Origin: Planctomycetota bacterium
GTDB lineage: Bacteria; Planctomycetota; UBA1135; GCA-002686595
Assembly: GCA_016795325.1 (NCBI GenBank)
Contig: JAEUHY010000035.1
Coordinates: 62,001 to 126,000 of the forward strand
DNA: 64,000 nucleotides
Reading direction: 5' to 3'
In this document: one piece after another, positions 7,278-19,460 of the stretch
How positions within the stretch are numbered: position 1 is the stretch's first letter
How the letters are laid out: each line of letters begins with the position of its first letter
Translations under genes and position numbers: made by a program
The notes under the pieces: model-generated
What the model was told of the DNA's origin: nothing
Databases searched by the model: none
Seen by the model: only the letters and a program-made list of their open reading frames with translations

Positions 7278-9359
7278 ATGGCCGAAGCTCCCGACGCGAA
7301 CTGGACTCCCGATCACGACGGCGCCCACGAGCTCGTCGAGCGAGCTTGGGAACTGCGCGAGGAGGCGCCCGAAGAAGCCCGGCGTCTGCTCGAGCGTGCT
7401 CTGGCCGCTGCGCCGAATTCGGCGGAGGTGCTCGCGAACGCGGCGCGTTTCCTGGCCCGTTCTGAGGCGGCGCAGGAGCGCGCGCTCGAGTTGTTCGCGC
7501 GTGCCATCGAACTCGACCCACAGGACGCGTTCGTGCTGTACGACGCGGCCCTGTGCGCCGAGAGGCAGCGCCGGTTCGAGCGCGCGGAGCGCTGGCTGCG
7601 CGCGTCGCTGCGGCACGAGCCGCACCGGGCGCGCGCGCGTGTCGACCTCGGGCGCATCGTCGACCGTGGTCGCGGAGCGCGGGCGGAGGCTCTCGAGCTG
7701 TACGTCCAGGCTCTCGCGGACGTCGGTGACGACGCGCAGACGGCCTTCTCGATCGCCTACTTTCTCGGCCGCGCGCACGCCGACCTCGCCGTCGGCCGCG
7801 ACGCTTGGCGCATCGCGTTGGAGCTTGCGCCTCGAGATCCTGCGACGTACGCCGAGGCCGCGAGTTTTCAGCTCGAGCGATGCAAGGATCGCGATGCGTC
7901 CGCGCGTCTGTGGGCCGCCTCGCAGGAACTCGAGCAGCGCGTCAGCGACGTGCAGCTGCGTTTCGTGCGGTTCTTGCGCGAGGAACTCAACGATGAGGAG
8001 CGCGCCCTGCGCGTGCTTCGCGACGCTCTGGCCACGTGGCCGGACGCCGCCGGCCTGCTCCATGAGTACGGCCGCGTCTTGCGCGACGTGCGCGAGGACT
8101 ACGACGGCGCCGAGGCCTACTTCTCGCGTGCGCTGGAGTTTGCGCCGGAACATCCGCGCCTGCTCGTCGACGCTGCGAACCTCGCGCGTTCGCACGGCCG
8201 TGACCTCGAGCGCGCTCAGTCGCTCTACCGTCGCGCGATGGCGGCGGCGCCAGCCTGGAGCGAGCCGGCGGTGTTGCTTGGGATCTTGCTGTCGGACGAC
8301 AGGGACGACGTCGACGCGGGCGAGGCGCAGTTCCGCGCCGTGCTCGAACGCGAGCCCGAGAACGGTTGGGCGCTGGCCTGCCTCGCGTCGCTCTTTCGTG
8401 CGCACCGCGACGATCCCGACCAGACCGAACAGCTGTTCCGCCGCGCGCTCGCAGCCGGGTACCGGCTCACGTGGCTGCGCGCCGAGTTCGTGGCGTTCCT
8501 CGCCGAAACGCGCAAGGACGTCGAAGGAGCCGAGGAGCAGGTCCGCCTCGGGCTCGAGGAGGCGCCGGAGGATCCGCAGATGCTCTGGGCGCTCGCTCGC
8601 CTGCAGCGTCGCGCGCGCAAGGATCCGCTGGGCGCAATCGAGGTGTACGAACGCTTCGCTCGGGTGCTTCCCCAGAGCGCGCATGCCTGGCTGGCCATCG
8701 GCGAGGTGTACGAACTCGACTTGAAGCAGTTCGAGTTCGCCGAGCGCGCTTACCGCAAGGCGGTTGAGCTCGATCCGCGCAACGTGACCTCGCTCACGCG
8801 CCTGGGGCGGTTGCTCGATCGGAGCCTCGAGCAGCCCGACGAGGCCGAAACGGTGCTGCGCGCCGCGCTCGCCATCGATCCGCGCCGTGTGTGCCTGGTG
8901 TGCGACATGGCGCGGCTGTTGTTCGAGCGGCGCCGTGGTCCCGACGACGAGGTCGAGCGCCTGCGTCGTATCGCATGGGAAGTCGATCCAGAACCAGGCC
9001 ACGGCACGAACCTCGCCGAATGCCTGCTGTCGATCGGCAAGCGCGCCGAGGGGCTCGCGTTGCTGGACGCGCTCGCCGTGCGCACCGACCTCCGCGAGCC
9101 CGTGCAGATGGAGATCTCCTGGTACCGCTTCCTGTTCGAGCCCGCCCGTCGCGCCGCGTCGCTCGCGGAACTGCGCGTGCAGTTGTCCGCCGGCACGCGC
9201 GACGAGGGTTCGTTGTACCCGCGCAGTCTCGAGGTCGCGCACGCGGACGGCCATCCATCCATAGAGTTGGCTCGTGCGATTGCGCGGGTCATCGGCGGGT
9301 TCGAACCGCTCGAGAGTCTCGACGTCTACGAGGAGTGGCGCAGCGCTCCGAAGCGCTGA
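7278..9359 (+). CDS. Large tetratricopeptide-repeat protein
   Basis: 693 residues from ATG 7278. The whole length is built of helical 34-38-residue units of TPR type, for example the pattern A-x3-ERALELFARAIELDPQDAF and the unit ending KAVELDPRNVTSLTRLGRLLD. At least twelve units can be counted, many with an unusual four-residue insertion in the form of a short Arg/Asp segment between helices. There is no signal peptide and no catalytic domain, so it is probably a cytosolic scaffold. A short hairpin (9372-9389) follows the stop. Partner unknown; neighbours give no clue. Confidence 0.8.
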   Translation: MAEAPDANWTPDHDGAHELVERAWELREEAPEEARRLLERALAAAPNSAEVLANAARFLARSEAAQERALELFARAIELDPQDAFVLYDAALCAERQRRFERAERWLRASLRHEPHRARARVDLGRIVDRGRGARAEALELYVQALADVGDDAQTAFSIAYFLGRAHADLAVGRDAWRIALELAPRDPATYAEAASFQLERCKDRDASARLWAASQELEQRVSDVQLRFVRFLREELNDEERALRVLRDALATWPDAAGLLHEYGRVLRDVREDYDGAEAYFSRALEFAPEHPRLLVDAANLARSHGRDLERAQSLYRRAMAAAPAWSEPAVLLGILLSDDRDDVDAGEAQFRAVLEREPENGWALACLASLFRAHRDDPDQTEQLFRRALAAGYRLTWLRAEFVAFLAETRKDVEGAEEQVRLGLEEAPEDPQMLWALARLQRRARKDPLGAIEVYERFARVLPQSAHAWLAIGEVYELDLKQFEFAERAYRKAVELDPRNVTSLTRLGRLLDRSLEQPDEAETVLRAALAIDPRRVCLVCDMARLLFERRRGPDDEVERLRRIAWEVDPEPGHGTNLAECLLSIGKRAEGLALLDALAVRTDLREPVQMEISWYRFLFEPARRAASLAELRVQLSAGTRDEGSLYPRSLEVAHADGHPSIELARAIARVIGGFEPLESLDVYEEWRSAPKR

Positions 9360-9371
9360 GGCGGTTGACAC

Positions 9372-9389
9372 ACCGCCGAGTCCGGCGGT
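9372..9389 (+). terminator. Hairpin after the TPR gene
   Basis: Inverted repeat ACCGCCG / CGGCGGT, a 7-bp perfect stem with a 4-base loop, 12 bases after the TAG-free end of the TPR gene (stop at 9357-9359). No T-tract follows, so it may be a weak or Rho-assisted terminator. Confidence 0.4.
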
Positions 9390-9603
9390 CCAGGTGCACG
9401 AGCAGCCTCGAGCCGCAGGACCTGCCCGAGGGTCACGATCCTTGCATGCGGCGTCGGAGCGCGCCCGCAGCCCGCGCTCTGGGGCGTCCGCGTCCTCAGC
9501 ACTCTCGTGCGGCAGCCGGGGTGGTGAGCCATCGCAGGCTGTTCGACGCGCTTCAGCTGCCGTAGAGCGCGTGGCGCGCTGAGCCCAGCAGCCGCCGGCC
9601 CAG

Positions 9604-10704
9604 TCACTTCTTCCGCAGTGCGCGCTGTCGACCGGCCTCCAAAACTCTCCGGGCTTGCGCGGCGGTCTTTGGGTCCGAACTCGAAGCCAGCGGAGCGAAC
9701 GGCGCCATGAGCGCGTCGAAAGGCAGGTCGTCGCGAAGCGACAGTCGGACGAGAGCGGTCGCAACGTCTCCGAAAGTTTCCGAGTCGGCGCTGAATCGCA
9801 CCCCCTGTGCAGCCAGCCATTGCGCCACGTCCGCCCGGATCGGCGGACCGTAGTGTCCGCACATGGGCGCGTTGACCGACTGCTGTCGGGCTACCCGGGC
9901 GATCGCACGAACAGCCGCGTGTTGGCCCGTTTCGTTCAGCAGGCGGATTCGTTGTGAGAAAGCCGCGTCGACATCGCCGGTGAGCCGGAGGTACGCAAGG
10001 ATCGCGCGATCGCGAACCCAGAGTTCAAGGTCGCCGATGGACTCGATGATCAGATCGGCGTCCGGGGACTCTCGGTGTCGTCGCCAGTACGCCTCGTGGA
10101 CTCCGCTCGGATCGGCCATCAGGGCCTCTAGAACTTGCTTCGCCGCCGCGGTCGGCGTCGCCAATTCGCGCAGCGCATCGGCGTGGGTGAGCAGCAGCTG
10201 CGGCTCCGCGAGTTCGGGCTCGTGCGCAACAGCGCTGGCCACTGAGAACGCCACCGCGTTCGCGAGTCGTTCGCGAAAGTGCTTGGCGACCGCCGGCGCG
10301 CGCGCGGCGCAGACCTCGCGCACCGCGAAGCTCGGGTCGGAGAGCCCAAGTTCGAGCCGGTGCGCCACGCGTGCGTCGACGATCGCGAGACTGCCGTCGG
10401 GCTGCTTTTCCTCCACCGTCGCAAGCACGGAATGCGCAGCGGCGCGCGCGCTCTCCGATGCCTGCTCGGCGCACAGCGCTCCGCCCTCGGACAGCGCTTG
10501 CTCCATCAGCGGAACCAGCACCGCAGGCGGCAACAACATCAACGCCGCGCTCGCGCGCTGTTCGGTGGCGACCTGCTTGAGCTCCACGATCAGGTGCGCC
10601 GGATCCGACGCTGTCTGCGGCGCGCTCTGCGCGTCGCATGTTTCCAGCGCACCAATCAAGGCGACGGCGAGAACAACGTGGAGCAATTTGGCGAGCGAGA
10701 GCAT
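9604..10704 (-). CDS. Secreted helical (HEAT-like) protein of unknown function
   Basis: 366 residues from ATG 10704. The start was chosen because it gives a good signal peptide (MLSLAKLLHVVLAVALIGAL) immediately at the N-terminus; an upstream GC-rich extension would spoil it. The mature protein is almost entirely Ala/Leu/Arg-rich alpha helix with repeating units of about 35-40 residues, suggesting a HEAT- or ARM-like solenoid, and four or five scattered cysteines. No catalytic motif was found. It converges with the TPR gene across 244 bases. Function unknown. Confidence 0.6.
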   Translation of the reverse strand: MLSLAKLLHVVLAVALIGALETCDAQSAPQTASDPAHLIVELKQVATEQRASAALMLLPPAVLVPLMEQALSEGGALCAEQASESARAAAHSVLATVEEKQPDGSLAIVDARVAHRLELGLSDPSFAVREVCAARAPAVAKHFRERLANAVAFSVASAVAHEPELAEPQLLLTHADALRELATPTAAAKQVLEALMADPSGVHEAYWRRHRESPDADLIIESIGDLELWVRDRAILAYLRLTGDVDAAFSQRIRLLNETGQHAAVRAIARVARQQSVNAPMCGHYGPPIRADVAQWLAAQGVRFSADSETFGDVATALVRLSLRDDLPFDALMAPFAPLASSSDPKTAAQARRVLEAGRQRALRKK

Positions 10705-11611
10705 CGAGCGGAGTCTCGACGCGCGCACGAAGCTTGTCAAACCGTGAGCGCAGTGGCGCAATCGAGCGCGCCTCTGCGTCGGAACTGATCGGCGTGGTCG
10801 CAGCGGCGATCCTCAGTCTCACGCGCCAGGCGGAACGGCACGACGGCGCAGGGCGATGAGTGCGGGGCGTGCAGGCCGTCGTCTGAGCAGCGTGACGACT
10901 CCGTCGGAGCCCAGGCTCACAACATGCGAGGAATTCGGTCTCGACGGCGCGATGTCGTGGGCCGCTCCGACGTCTTTACGCAGCTCCACAGCACACATGA
11001 GCGACGCATGACGCAGATGCGTTGGTCTCGCGGGTGCGGAACTGTGGCGGAGCGTGCTGCCCCTCGCCCGACGCGAGGTGTGCGCCAGCGTGTGTTCACC
11101 TGCCGTCACCAATTCCAGCGCCGCGTCGAGCACGATCAGCTGGAACCGCTCACGCGTTCGTCGCTCGACGCGCGGGCCCGAATCGAGCGTTGCACTCGAG
11201 GCGCACGTGTGCGACCACGTGCGGAGAATAGCGTGGGAGGCGTTGGGTCCGGCCGCGCGTACCACGCAGGCGCCGACCTTGCGGTGCGCTCGTAGCGACC
11301 GACGAGCACGATGCGGATCGATGCGTCGTTCTCCAGCGCGCTCTCGAGCCCAAGCGTTTTCGAGCGTTCGTGGTTCCGACGCTCGGCGAGTCCGAGCGGC
11401 TCGTGGTACCTGCTTTCGCCGAGCCAAGTGCGCACAAGCCTCGATGGTCTCCCATGGCTCGAGAGGGCCATGATGCGCGAGTCCCGCGGACCCGCGCCGC
11501 GCGGGGGCCGGCGTTCCGTCGATCTCACTCCAGACGACCCTCTACACCAGGCCGACGATCAGCGCCATTTGCGCGCGCCGTCCGTTGGCCGCTGACTGCA
11601 AGGATCCGCTC
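10705..11611. other. Long gene-free stretch, possibly a decayed gene
   Basis: About 900 bases without a convincing gene. The open frames differ in composition from the real genes around them. One minus-strand frame (11136-11528) contains ALSSHGRPSRLVRTWLG, which resembles the C-terminal nucleotide-binding loop of universal stress proteins, and a real universal stress protein lies 600 bases to the right. No continuous ATP-binding motif or N-terminus is present, so any gene here would be a remnant. The region also contains the promoters for the flanking genes. Confidence 0.35.
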
Positions 11612-11983
11612 ATGAGCAACCGTCGTTTTCTATCCTGCAAGACTCTCGCTGGCAACAAGGTCCGCAACAGCCGAAACGAAGACCTGGGCAAGGTCGAGGA
11701 TTTCATGCTCGACCTCAATGAAGGCAAGATCGCCTATGCCGTGCTGTCCTTCGGCGGCTTCATTGGCATTGGCGAGAAGCTCTTCGCCGTGCCTTGGTCT
11801 GCGCTGCGCCTGGATCAGGACAAGCGCGACTTCGTCCTCGATGTGGAGAAGGACGCGCTCAAGTCCGCGCCCGGCTTCGAGAAGGACAAGTGGCCGGACT
11901 TCGCGGATGCGACCTTTGGCCGGCAGATCCACGAGCACTACAAGACGACTCCCTACTGGGATGTTCCTGTGCTGAAGCCCTGA
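11612..11983 (+). CDS. PRC-barrel domain protein
   Basis: 123 residues from ATG 11612, preceded by AAGGA at a suitable distance. The PRC-barrel core is clear: CKTLAGNKVRNSRNEDLGKV followed by a DLNEGKIAYAVLSFGGFIG segment and AVPWSALRLD. PRC-barrel proteins are small beta-barrels found in photosynthetic reaction-centre H subunit, RimM and many stress-related soluble proteins. The C-terminal 35 residues (FEKDKWPDFAD onward) are typical of stand-alone bacterial members. A universal stress protein gene follows 170 bases downstream on the same strand, so the two may be part of a general stress response. Confidence 0.85.
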   Translation: MSNRRFLSCKTLAGNKVRNSRNEDLGKVEDFMLDLNEGKIAYAVLSFGGFIGIGEKLFAVPWSALRLDQDKRDFVLDVEKDALKSAPGFEKDKWPDFADATFGRQIHEHYKTTPYWDVPVLKP

Positions 11984-12155
11984 GCTGGCGCTGGCGCCGC
12001 TGCGCGACGTCGCAGTGCGCGCTCTGACAGCCGCTGCGGCCAAACTCCGAGCGCGGTGTTTGGCCTGCCGAGACGATCCGCACCTTGATGCGGCGCTTCC
12101 GCCACCGGGAGCGCCGCCCGCGAAATTGCCCCGAGCCCGAGTTCGGGTTTCGAAC

Positions 12156-12653
12156 ATGCGCTCTGACATCGGTGCTCGTCGACTCCACTTGAAAGTCCTG
12201 CTCGCGACCGACGGCTCACCTCACGCGAATGCTGCGTTGAACGCAGTCTTGGGGCGTGCGTGGCCGCTTGGCACAGCGCTGCGGATCCTGTCCGTCAGCC
12301 ATCCGCTACCGCTCATCCCCGATCCGGTGCTCTTCGGAGCGGCGATGCACCGACAGTCAGCCGAACGGGAGGCCAAACGGGCGGACGAGATCGTCGCGGT
12401 CGCTGCCAAGCAAGCGCGCGAGCGGGCGCCCGCGCTCCGAATCTCGACCATCACGCGCGAAGGCTCGCCCAGAAAGCTCATCGTCCTCGAGGCGAAACGC
12501 TGGAAGGCGGACTTGGTCGTCGTCGGCGCCGAAGGACACGGCGCGCTCCGGCAGTTCCTCTTGGGCTCGGTCGCGCACACGGTGGCCCTTCACGCGCCGT
12601 GCTCCGTCGAGATCGTGCGCGCGCCCAAGTCGGGGCTCCGCTCGAACGTTTGA
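12156..12653 (+). CDS. Universal stress protein (UspA family)
   Basis: 165 residues from ATG 12156; a longer frame upstream lacks any domain character. The single Usp domain begins at KVLLATDGSPHANAAL and ends with the ATP-binding loop G-x2-G-x9-G-S, here GAEGHGALRQFLLGS, so it belongs to the ATP-binding subgroup. These cytosolic proteins are induced by starvation or stress and bind ATP. No good ribosome binding site is visible before the start. The PRC-barrel protein is upstream on the same strand. Confidence 0.85.
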   Translation: MRSDIGARRLHLKVLLATDGSPHANAALNAVLGRAWPLGTALRILSVSHPLPLIPDPVLFGAAMHRQSAEREAKRADEIVAVAAKQARERAPALRISTITREGSPRKLIVLEAKRWKADLVVVGAEGHGALRQFLLGSVAHTVALHAPCSVEIVRAPKSGLRSNV

Positions 12654-12801
12654 CCCGCGGCGCCGAGTGCTCGACGCTCGCCATGAGTCGGCGCTCCGCG
12701 CACGCAACTCGTCGCTCTGCTCGGCCTAGTGCGACGAGCGCTTGAATGCCCACGCGCCGGTCAATGCTCGTGCGCGAAATGTGGGTCCATGCCCAGCCAA
12801 T

Positions 12802-13692
12802 TCAGTCGACGACTCGACCGTCAAGTCGAGCCTCGACCTGAGGCGCGATCTCGGGGGCCGTGCGTTGGAGGAGCCGTGCCAGCGCGATTCCGCGGCGTGC
12901 GCGGATGTAGCCCGTCGGGGTGGCGCTCACTTGGTGACCCGCGATCACGACACCGCGGCGAGGATGCCACACGCCAGGGACGTTGCCGGCGCGGATTGCC
13001 CACACGAGCGCGCCGCTCATCCCTTGCAGCGGGAGCGTTTCCAGCGGCTCGTTCGTTTCTAGATAACGGTTCGGACGCTCGAGCATCAGATCAACGTTCG
13101 GGTCGTATCCTTCGGTTAAGTTCACTTCGCCGTCGTAGCGCGAGACCAGCAAGTGTACGGGCGCGTTCGCGACCCAATCTGCGGCGCTGACGTTCAACTG
13201 CGCGGGGTAACCGCAGACCAGATAACCGATGCCTTCGATCTCAGATGAAGCCGCGTTTGGACCAATATTGTCGACGTCCAGAATCTCCCAGCCTCCAGCG
13301 AGCACGCGCTCGATCAGAACGCGGTCGCGAACCTCAATGACGACGGAGTCCATGTGATCCGTGTCCGGGCTGTGCTTGTCGTCGAACTCGGTGAATGTCG
13401 CGACTCCGATGTTCGAGAGAAGAAACGTGTCCGTCCCCAGTTCCGCACTCGGACGCGAAACCGGAACCCACAGCTCCCCGACAGTGCTCGCGTCGGCTCC
13501 GAAAACGACGTGTGCCGCCGTCAGGAGGAACAGACGTGAGGCGCCGTTGGGTTGCGGAACACGGAGCCACGCGGCGGTTCCGCGGGTGACCCAACGCAGC
13601 TGCCCTGGTGCGCCGCGCGCGAACAGAGGAACGGACGCGCGGCCCACGAAATCGGCGACCGCGCGCAGATGATTCTCAGCGAGGGCTTCCAT
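12802..13692 (-). CDS. Trypsin-like serine protease, downstream of clpB
   Basis: 296 residues. The likely catalytic triad is visible: His61 in LTAAHVV, Asp115 in DHMDSVVIE and Ser226 in QGMSGALV. The spacing fits the chymotrypsin/trypsin-like fold of bacterial peptidases without PDZ domains. There is no signal peptide, so it is probably cytosolic unless exported in another way. The ATG at 13692 lies three bases after the clpB stop codon, so both are probably one transcript, linking the protease with protein disaggregation. Whether it degrades ClpB-extracted proteins is speculation. Confidence 0.75.
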   Translation of the reverse strand: MEALAENHLRAVADFVGRASVPLFARGAPGQLRWVTRGTAAWLRVPQPNGASRLFLLTAAHVVFGADASTVGELWVPVSRPSAELGTDTFLLSNIGVATFTEFDDKHSPDTDHMDSVVIEVRDRVLIERVLAGGWEILDVDNIGPNAASSEIEGIGYLVCGYPAQLNVSAADWVANAPVHLLVSRYDGEVNLTEGYDPNVDLMLERPNRYLETNEPLETLPLQGMSGALVWAIRAGNVPGVWHPRRGVVIAGHQVSATPTGYIRARRGIALARLLQRTAPEIAPQVEARLDGRVVD

Positions 13693-13695
13693 CTC

Positions 13696-16248
<2,553 letters not shown>

Positions 16249-16437
16249 GGGTTCCTCCGCTCCAGGCGCGCGCCGGTTCGAGGCGCGCCAACCCGAGCGA
16301 GCGACCCGAAAGCAAGGGCCGTTCCAACGTCCCAAGGCTCCGCGGACCGCCTGGATGGCCTCGCCCGCGCCGCTTTTCTGCCTATTTGGCGGCGCGCCGC
16401 CAATCTGGCCGCGCCGCCCGCGAGCTGCTTCCGACGC

Positions 16438-16938
16438 TCACTCGCGCGCGTCGTCGGCTCGCAGCTCCGGAAGGAGATCGATCAGCGCCGTCGCGTGTTT
16501 GCCGGTGTGGATACGCCACGAGAACCGGAAGTTCGACTCGGCCTCTTCCGCGCCCTCCGTCTCGCGCTCATCGAGGGCGTCGCGTGCGTCCGAGTACAGG
16601 CTCTCCACGTCGTCGATGGCGTCGCCGACTCCCGTCCGGCTGTTGCTGCCCAGGTCGCGCCCGAGCAAGTCCCAGTACATGCCCAGCTGAGGAAAGCGCG
16701 CCCCGATTTGCCGGCGGTCCCAACGCTCGTCGCTCAGTTCGGGCGCGCTCTCGAAGGTCCACTCGCGCGAGCGCGTCGGCGCCGTTGCGCACACCGCGAG
16801 TCGCAGCGTGAGCAACTGCAAATCGCGCAGATCGGACCGGCTTCCGTCCGCGCCCGGGCTCGGCTCGCGCTCGACGAACGCAGCGAATTCCCGGCAGAGA
16901 TGGAGCAACTCGCTCACGCCGCCAGCGTAGTGCGGCAA
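16438..16938 (-). CDS. DUF5063 domain protein
   Basis: 166 residues if the TTG at 16938 is used; a GTG at 16917 (seven codons in) is an equally plausible start. Neither has a clear ribosome binding site. The core matches DUF5063 as I remember it: RFPQLGMYWDLLGRD, then GVGDAIDDVESLYSDARDAL and a terminal FRFSWRIHTGKHATALIDLL helix. This family is small, soluble, uncharacterised, and occurs widely in Actinobacteria and Planctomycetota. It lies between the sigma-fusion gene and clpB on the same strand, about 190 bases before clpB and 59 bases after the sigma-fusion gene, so co-transcription with the sigma gene is possible. Confidence 0.75.
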   Translation of the reverse strand: MPHYAGGVSELLHLCREFAAFVEREPSPGADGSRSDLRDLQLLTLRLAVCATAPTRSREWTFESAPELSDERWDRRQIGARFPQLGMYWDLLGRDLGSNSRTGVGDAIDDVESLYSDARDALDERETEGAEEAESNFRFSWRIHTGKHATALIDLLPELRADDARE

Positions 16939-16997
16939 TGACCGACGCGCTCGAGTTCATGCTGGGGCTGTGAGCGCGGCGCCCTGGGCGCGACAAC

Positions 16998-19460
16998 TCA
17001 GAGGGACACAACGCTGAGCTTCTCGACGTCGGGCGTGAACTCGATCCGTGCGAGTTCACGCTCACCGTCGAGCAGCACCAACGTGCGCGCCGTCTCGGGG
17101 ACGCGCAGCAGCCCGCTCGCTGGGCCTTCGATCCGCACACGCTCGACAAGCTGCGCGTACGGGCCGCTCGGGCGGACCACTTGGAGCGTTGCGCCGCGTT
17201 GATCGAGGACCTTCGCGTGCGTGGGCTTCAGCGCACAGTTGCGCAGATCCACGTTCACGTCGCACAAAAGCGCGACTTCCAGGCGCAGGTCGTCGAGATC
17301 GAGCCCCTCGAGCGCGATCGGCGCGAGCAGGATGGCGGGGTGCAACAGCTCGAGCTGCGCGCCGTCGGCGACGAGCGAATCGAACTCGAAGCGGCCGTCC
17401 GCGTCGGTTGTGCGGTGTGATGGCAGGTGCGGCACGGGCGGCGGCCGCGTACGGGAGGCAGGCCGGCGCGAGCGCACTTCGACGCCTGCGAGCGGCTCGC
17501 CGTTGAAGCGCACGACGCGGCCCGCGACGCGACGCTCGCCAGCTTCGGCGTGCAGCACAAGCTCGACCTCGCTCGCGCCGGCGCGCACGTTCCATGGCCC
17601 GCCCAGACGAGTTGTCGCGGGTTGGTGCGCACGCAGTTCGTACTCGCGCTCGAACAAGCCTCCGAGCTCGAAAGCGCCGTCCGCGCCGCTGACGGCGTAA
17701 CGCGCGCCGCCGAGCTCTTCCTCGACGAAAACCACCTTCCACATCCCACCTTCGTCGCCGAGTTCTCCTCCGCGGCCGCCGAGCGGCGTCGGATCGCCCA
17801 GGTACACGACGACGTTGGCGAGCGCTTCGCCCGCGGGTCCGCGCACGTGGCCTCGAATGCGCTGCGTCGACGCGCCCAGCCGCAGCACGAGCTCCTTGTC
17901 GCGTTCGGGCGGGCCGAGTTCGGCGACCGCAGCCGCGAACGGCGCCTTGAGCGCGATCACGCGCGCACTGGGTCGGTGCTCCAGCGCTACGAACGGAAGT
18001 TCGAAGCGGCCCGCCGCGTCGCTCGCGACGATCGTCTCGCCCCAGGAGACTTCAGCGTCGGCAACGGGTTCGCCGAGGGGCGAGAGCACGACGCCCGCGA
18101 GCACGCGCTCTTCGCTGCGCGGCTCGAGCACCACGACGCGCGACCCGCGCACGAATTCGTTCAGCTCCAGCTCGCGCGCGTGGAAACCGGGCGCGTCGAC
18201 GTGCAGGAACAGACCCGCGCCGCTCGGCGCAGTCAACTCGAAGCCGCCACGCGAGTCGCTCGTGGTTCGCCAGCGCGCTTCGAGGCCGTCCCACGCGGGT
18301 CGGACGAGCGCGAGCCGGCGGAACAGCGCTTCGCGCAGGCGCACGCCGACCTCGGCGCCGACGATCGGTGCGGAGTGCGGATCGAGCACGCGGCCGTCGA
18401 ACTGCTGGCGGAGCTCGACGACCACAGTCGGCGCGCTGCGCGTGCCGGGGACGACGGTCGCGTACAGCTCGTCGGCGCATTCCAAGCGCGCGTTCGCGGC
18501 CGTTTCCGGCGCGCATTCGAGCTCGAACGCTCCGTCGGCGGCGCTGCGCGCGCTCGTCGACTCGCCTTCGAACCGCACCGCGATGTCCGCGAGCGCGCGT
18601 CCGTCGGTCTCGATCACGCGTCCGCGGATCGAAGTCAACTCGAGCGGCGCCGGCGCTGCCGCCGCGGGCTGCTCGGCCTCCGTCGCCAAACGCTCGACCG
18701 CGGACGCGGTCTGTGGCGCTTGTTCGTGTGTCGCAAGCGCAGGTTCGCCCACGCTCGCGGAGAGCAGAGCTGCGTTCGGCCCCGCGTCGAGCCCGCGCTC
18801 GGAGTTCCACAGCCACCAACCGCCGACGCCCAGCACCACCGCAGCCGCCGCGGCCATTTTGCTCGCACTCGCCATCGCCAACTTGCCCCAGGTTGCGGCG
18901 CCGTGCGGCGCCAGTTCGAGTTCACTCGCCAAGCCGATCCAGGCCGCGCGTTGTCCGCCGTAGTCGCGGTCGAGCCGGGTTCGCAGTCGCTCGAGACCGC
19001 GCGCCACACGCGCTTGCACCGTCGAGAGCGCCACGCCGTCCGCGCGCGCAATCTGCGACAAGCTCTCCCCGCGGTGGAAGTGGCGCACCAACGTGCTGCG
19101 CTGCGGTTCCTCGAGCTCGGCGAGCGCGCGGTTGAGCCGCGCGTGCAGCTCGAGTTCGGCCGTGAGGTCCGCGGCGTCGCGCTCCTCGCGCGTCGGAGCG
19201 GTCTGCGCCACGCGCACTTCGCGCGCTTGGCGTCGGATCGTCGCGCGCACGGCATTCGCCGCGCTGCGGCGCAAAACACGTGCGAGCCACGGCCGCAACT
19301 CGCGCGGTTGCGCCGACGCCCGCAGCCACGCGAGCCACGCATCCTGGGCCAAGTCCTCGGAGTCGACGGCGCGCCCCGCGACGCGCCGCGCCAGCGCGCG
19401 CACCCAGCGTTCGTCGATCAGCAGTTGCTCCAGCTCCAGTGTCCTGTTCTCGAACTTCAT
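16998..19460 (-). CDS. ECF sigma factor fused to a membrane helix and carboxypeptidase-regulatory-like repeats
   Basis: 820 residues from ATG 19460 (MKFENRTLELEQLL). The N-terminal 165 residues are an ECF sigma-70 factor: region 2 at about 20-75 (SEDLAQDAWLAWLRA) and region 4 at about 110-165 (SLSQIARADGVALSTVQARV). A hydrophobic helix follows at about 201-219, then a Pro/Ala linker. From about residue 275 to the end there are five beta-sandwich units of the CarboxypepD_reg type, recognised by the recurring G-R-V-x(4)-G-x-P-(L/V)-x(3)-V pattern and the closing T-D-A-D-G-R-F-E-F. The predicted topology puts the repeats outside and the sigma domain inside, a one-protein sensor. Membrane-linked ECF factors of this kind are known in Planctomycetes. 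Ligand and promoters are unknown. Confidence 0.88.
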   Translation of the reverse strand: MKFENRTLELEQLLIDERWVRALARRVAGRAVDSEDLAQDAWLAWLRASAQPRELRPWLARVLRRSAANAVRATIRRQAREVRVAQTAPTREERDAADLTAELELHARLNRALAELEEPQRSTLVRHFHRGESLSQIARADGVALSTVQARVARGLERLRTRLDRDYGGQRAAWIGLASELELAPHGAATWGKLAMASASKMAAAAAVVLGVGGWWLWNSERGLDAGPNAALLSASVGEPALATHEQAPQTASAVERLATEAEQPAAAAPAPLELTSIRGRVIETDGRALADIAVRFEGESTSARSAADGAFELECAPETAANARLECADELYATVVPGTRSAPTVVVELRQQFDGRVLDPHSAPIVGAEVGVRLREALFRRLALVRPAWDGLEARWRTTSDSRGGFELTAPSGAGLFLHVDAPGFHARELELNEFVRGSRVVVLEPRSEERVLAGVVLSPLGEPVADAEVSWGETIVASDAAGRFELPFVALEHRPSARVIALKAPFAAAVAELGPPERDKELVLRLGASTQRIRGHVRGPAGEALANVVVYLGDPTPLGGRGGELGDEGGMWKVVFVEEELGGARYAVSGADGAFELGGLFEREYELRAHQPATTRLGGPWNVRAGASEVELVLHAEAGERRVAGRVVRFNGEPLAGVEVRSRRPASRTRPPPVPHLPSHRTTDADGRFEFDSLVADGAQLELLHPAILLAPIALEGLDLDDLRLEVALLCDVNVDLRNCALKPTHAKVLDQRGATLQVVRPSGPYAQLVERVRIEGPASGLLRVPETARTLVLLDGERELARIEFTPDVEKLSVVSL

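Noticed and set aside
7260..9764. An 834-codon open frame on the minus strand opposite the TPR gene
   Set aside because: The plus-strand TPR repeats are clear and regular; the minus frame is a shadow made possible by the GC-rich third positions, with no motif of its own.
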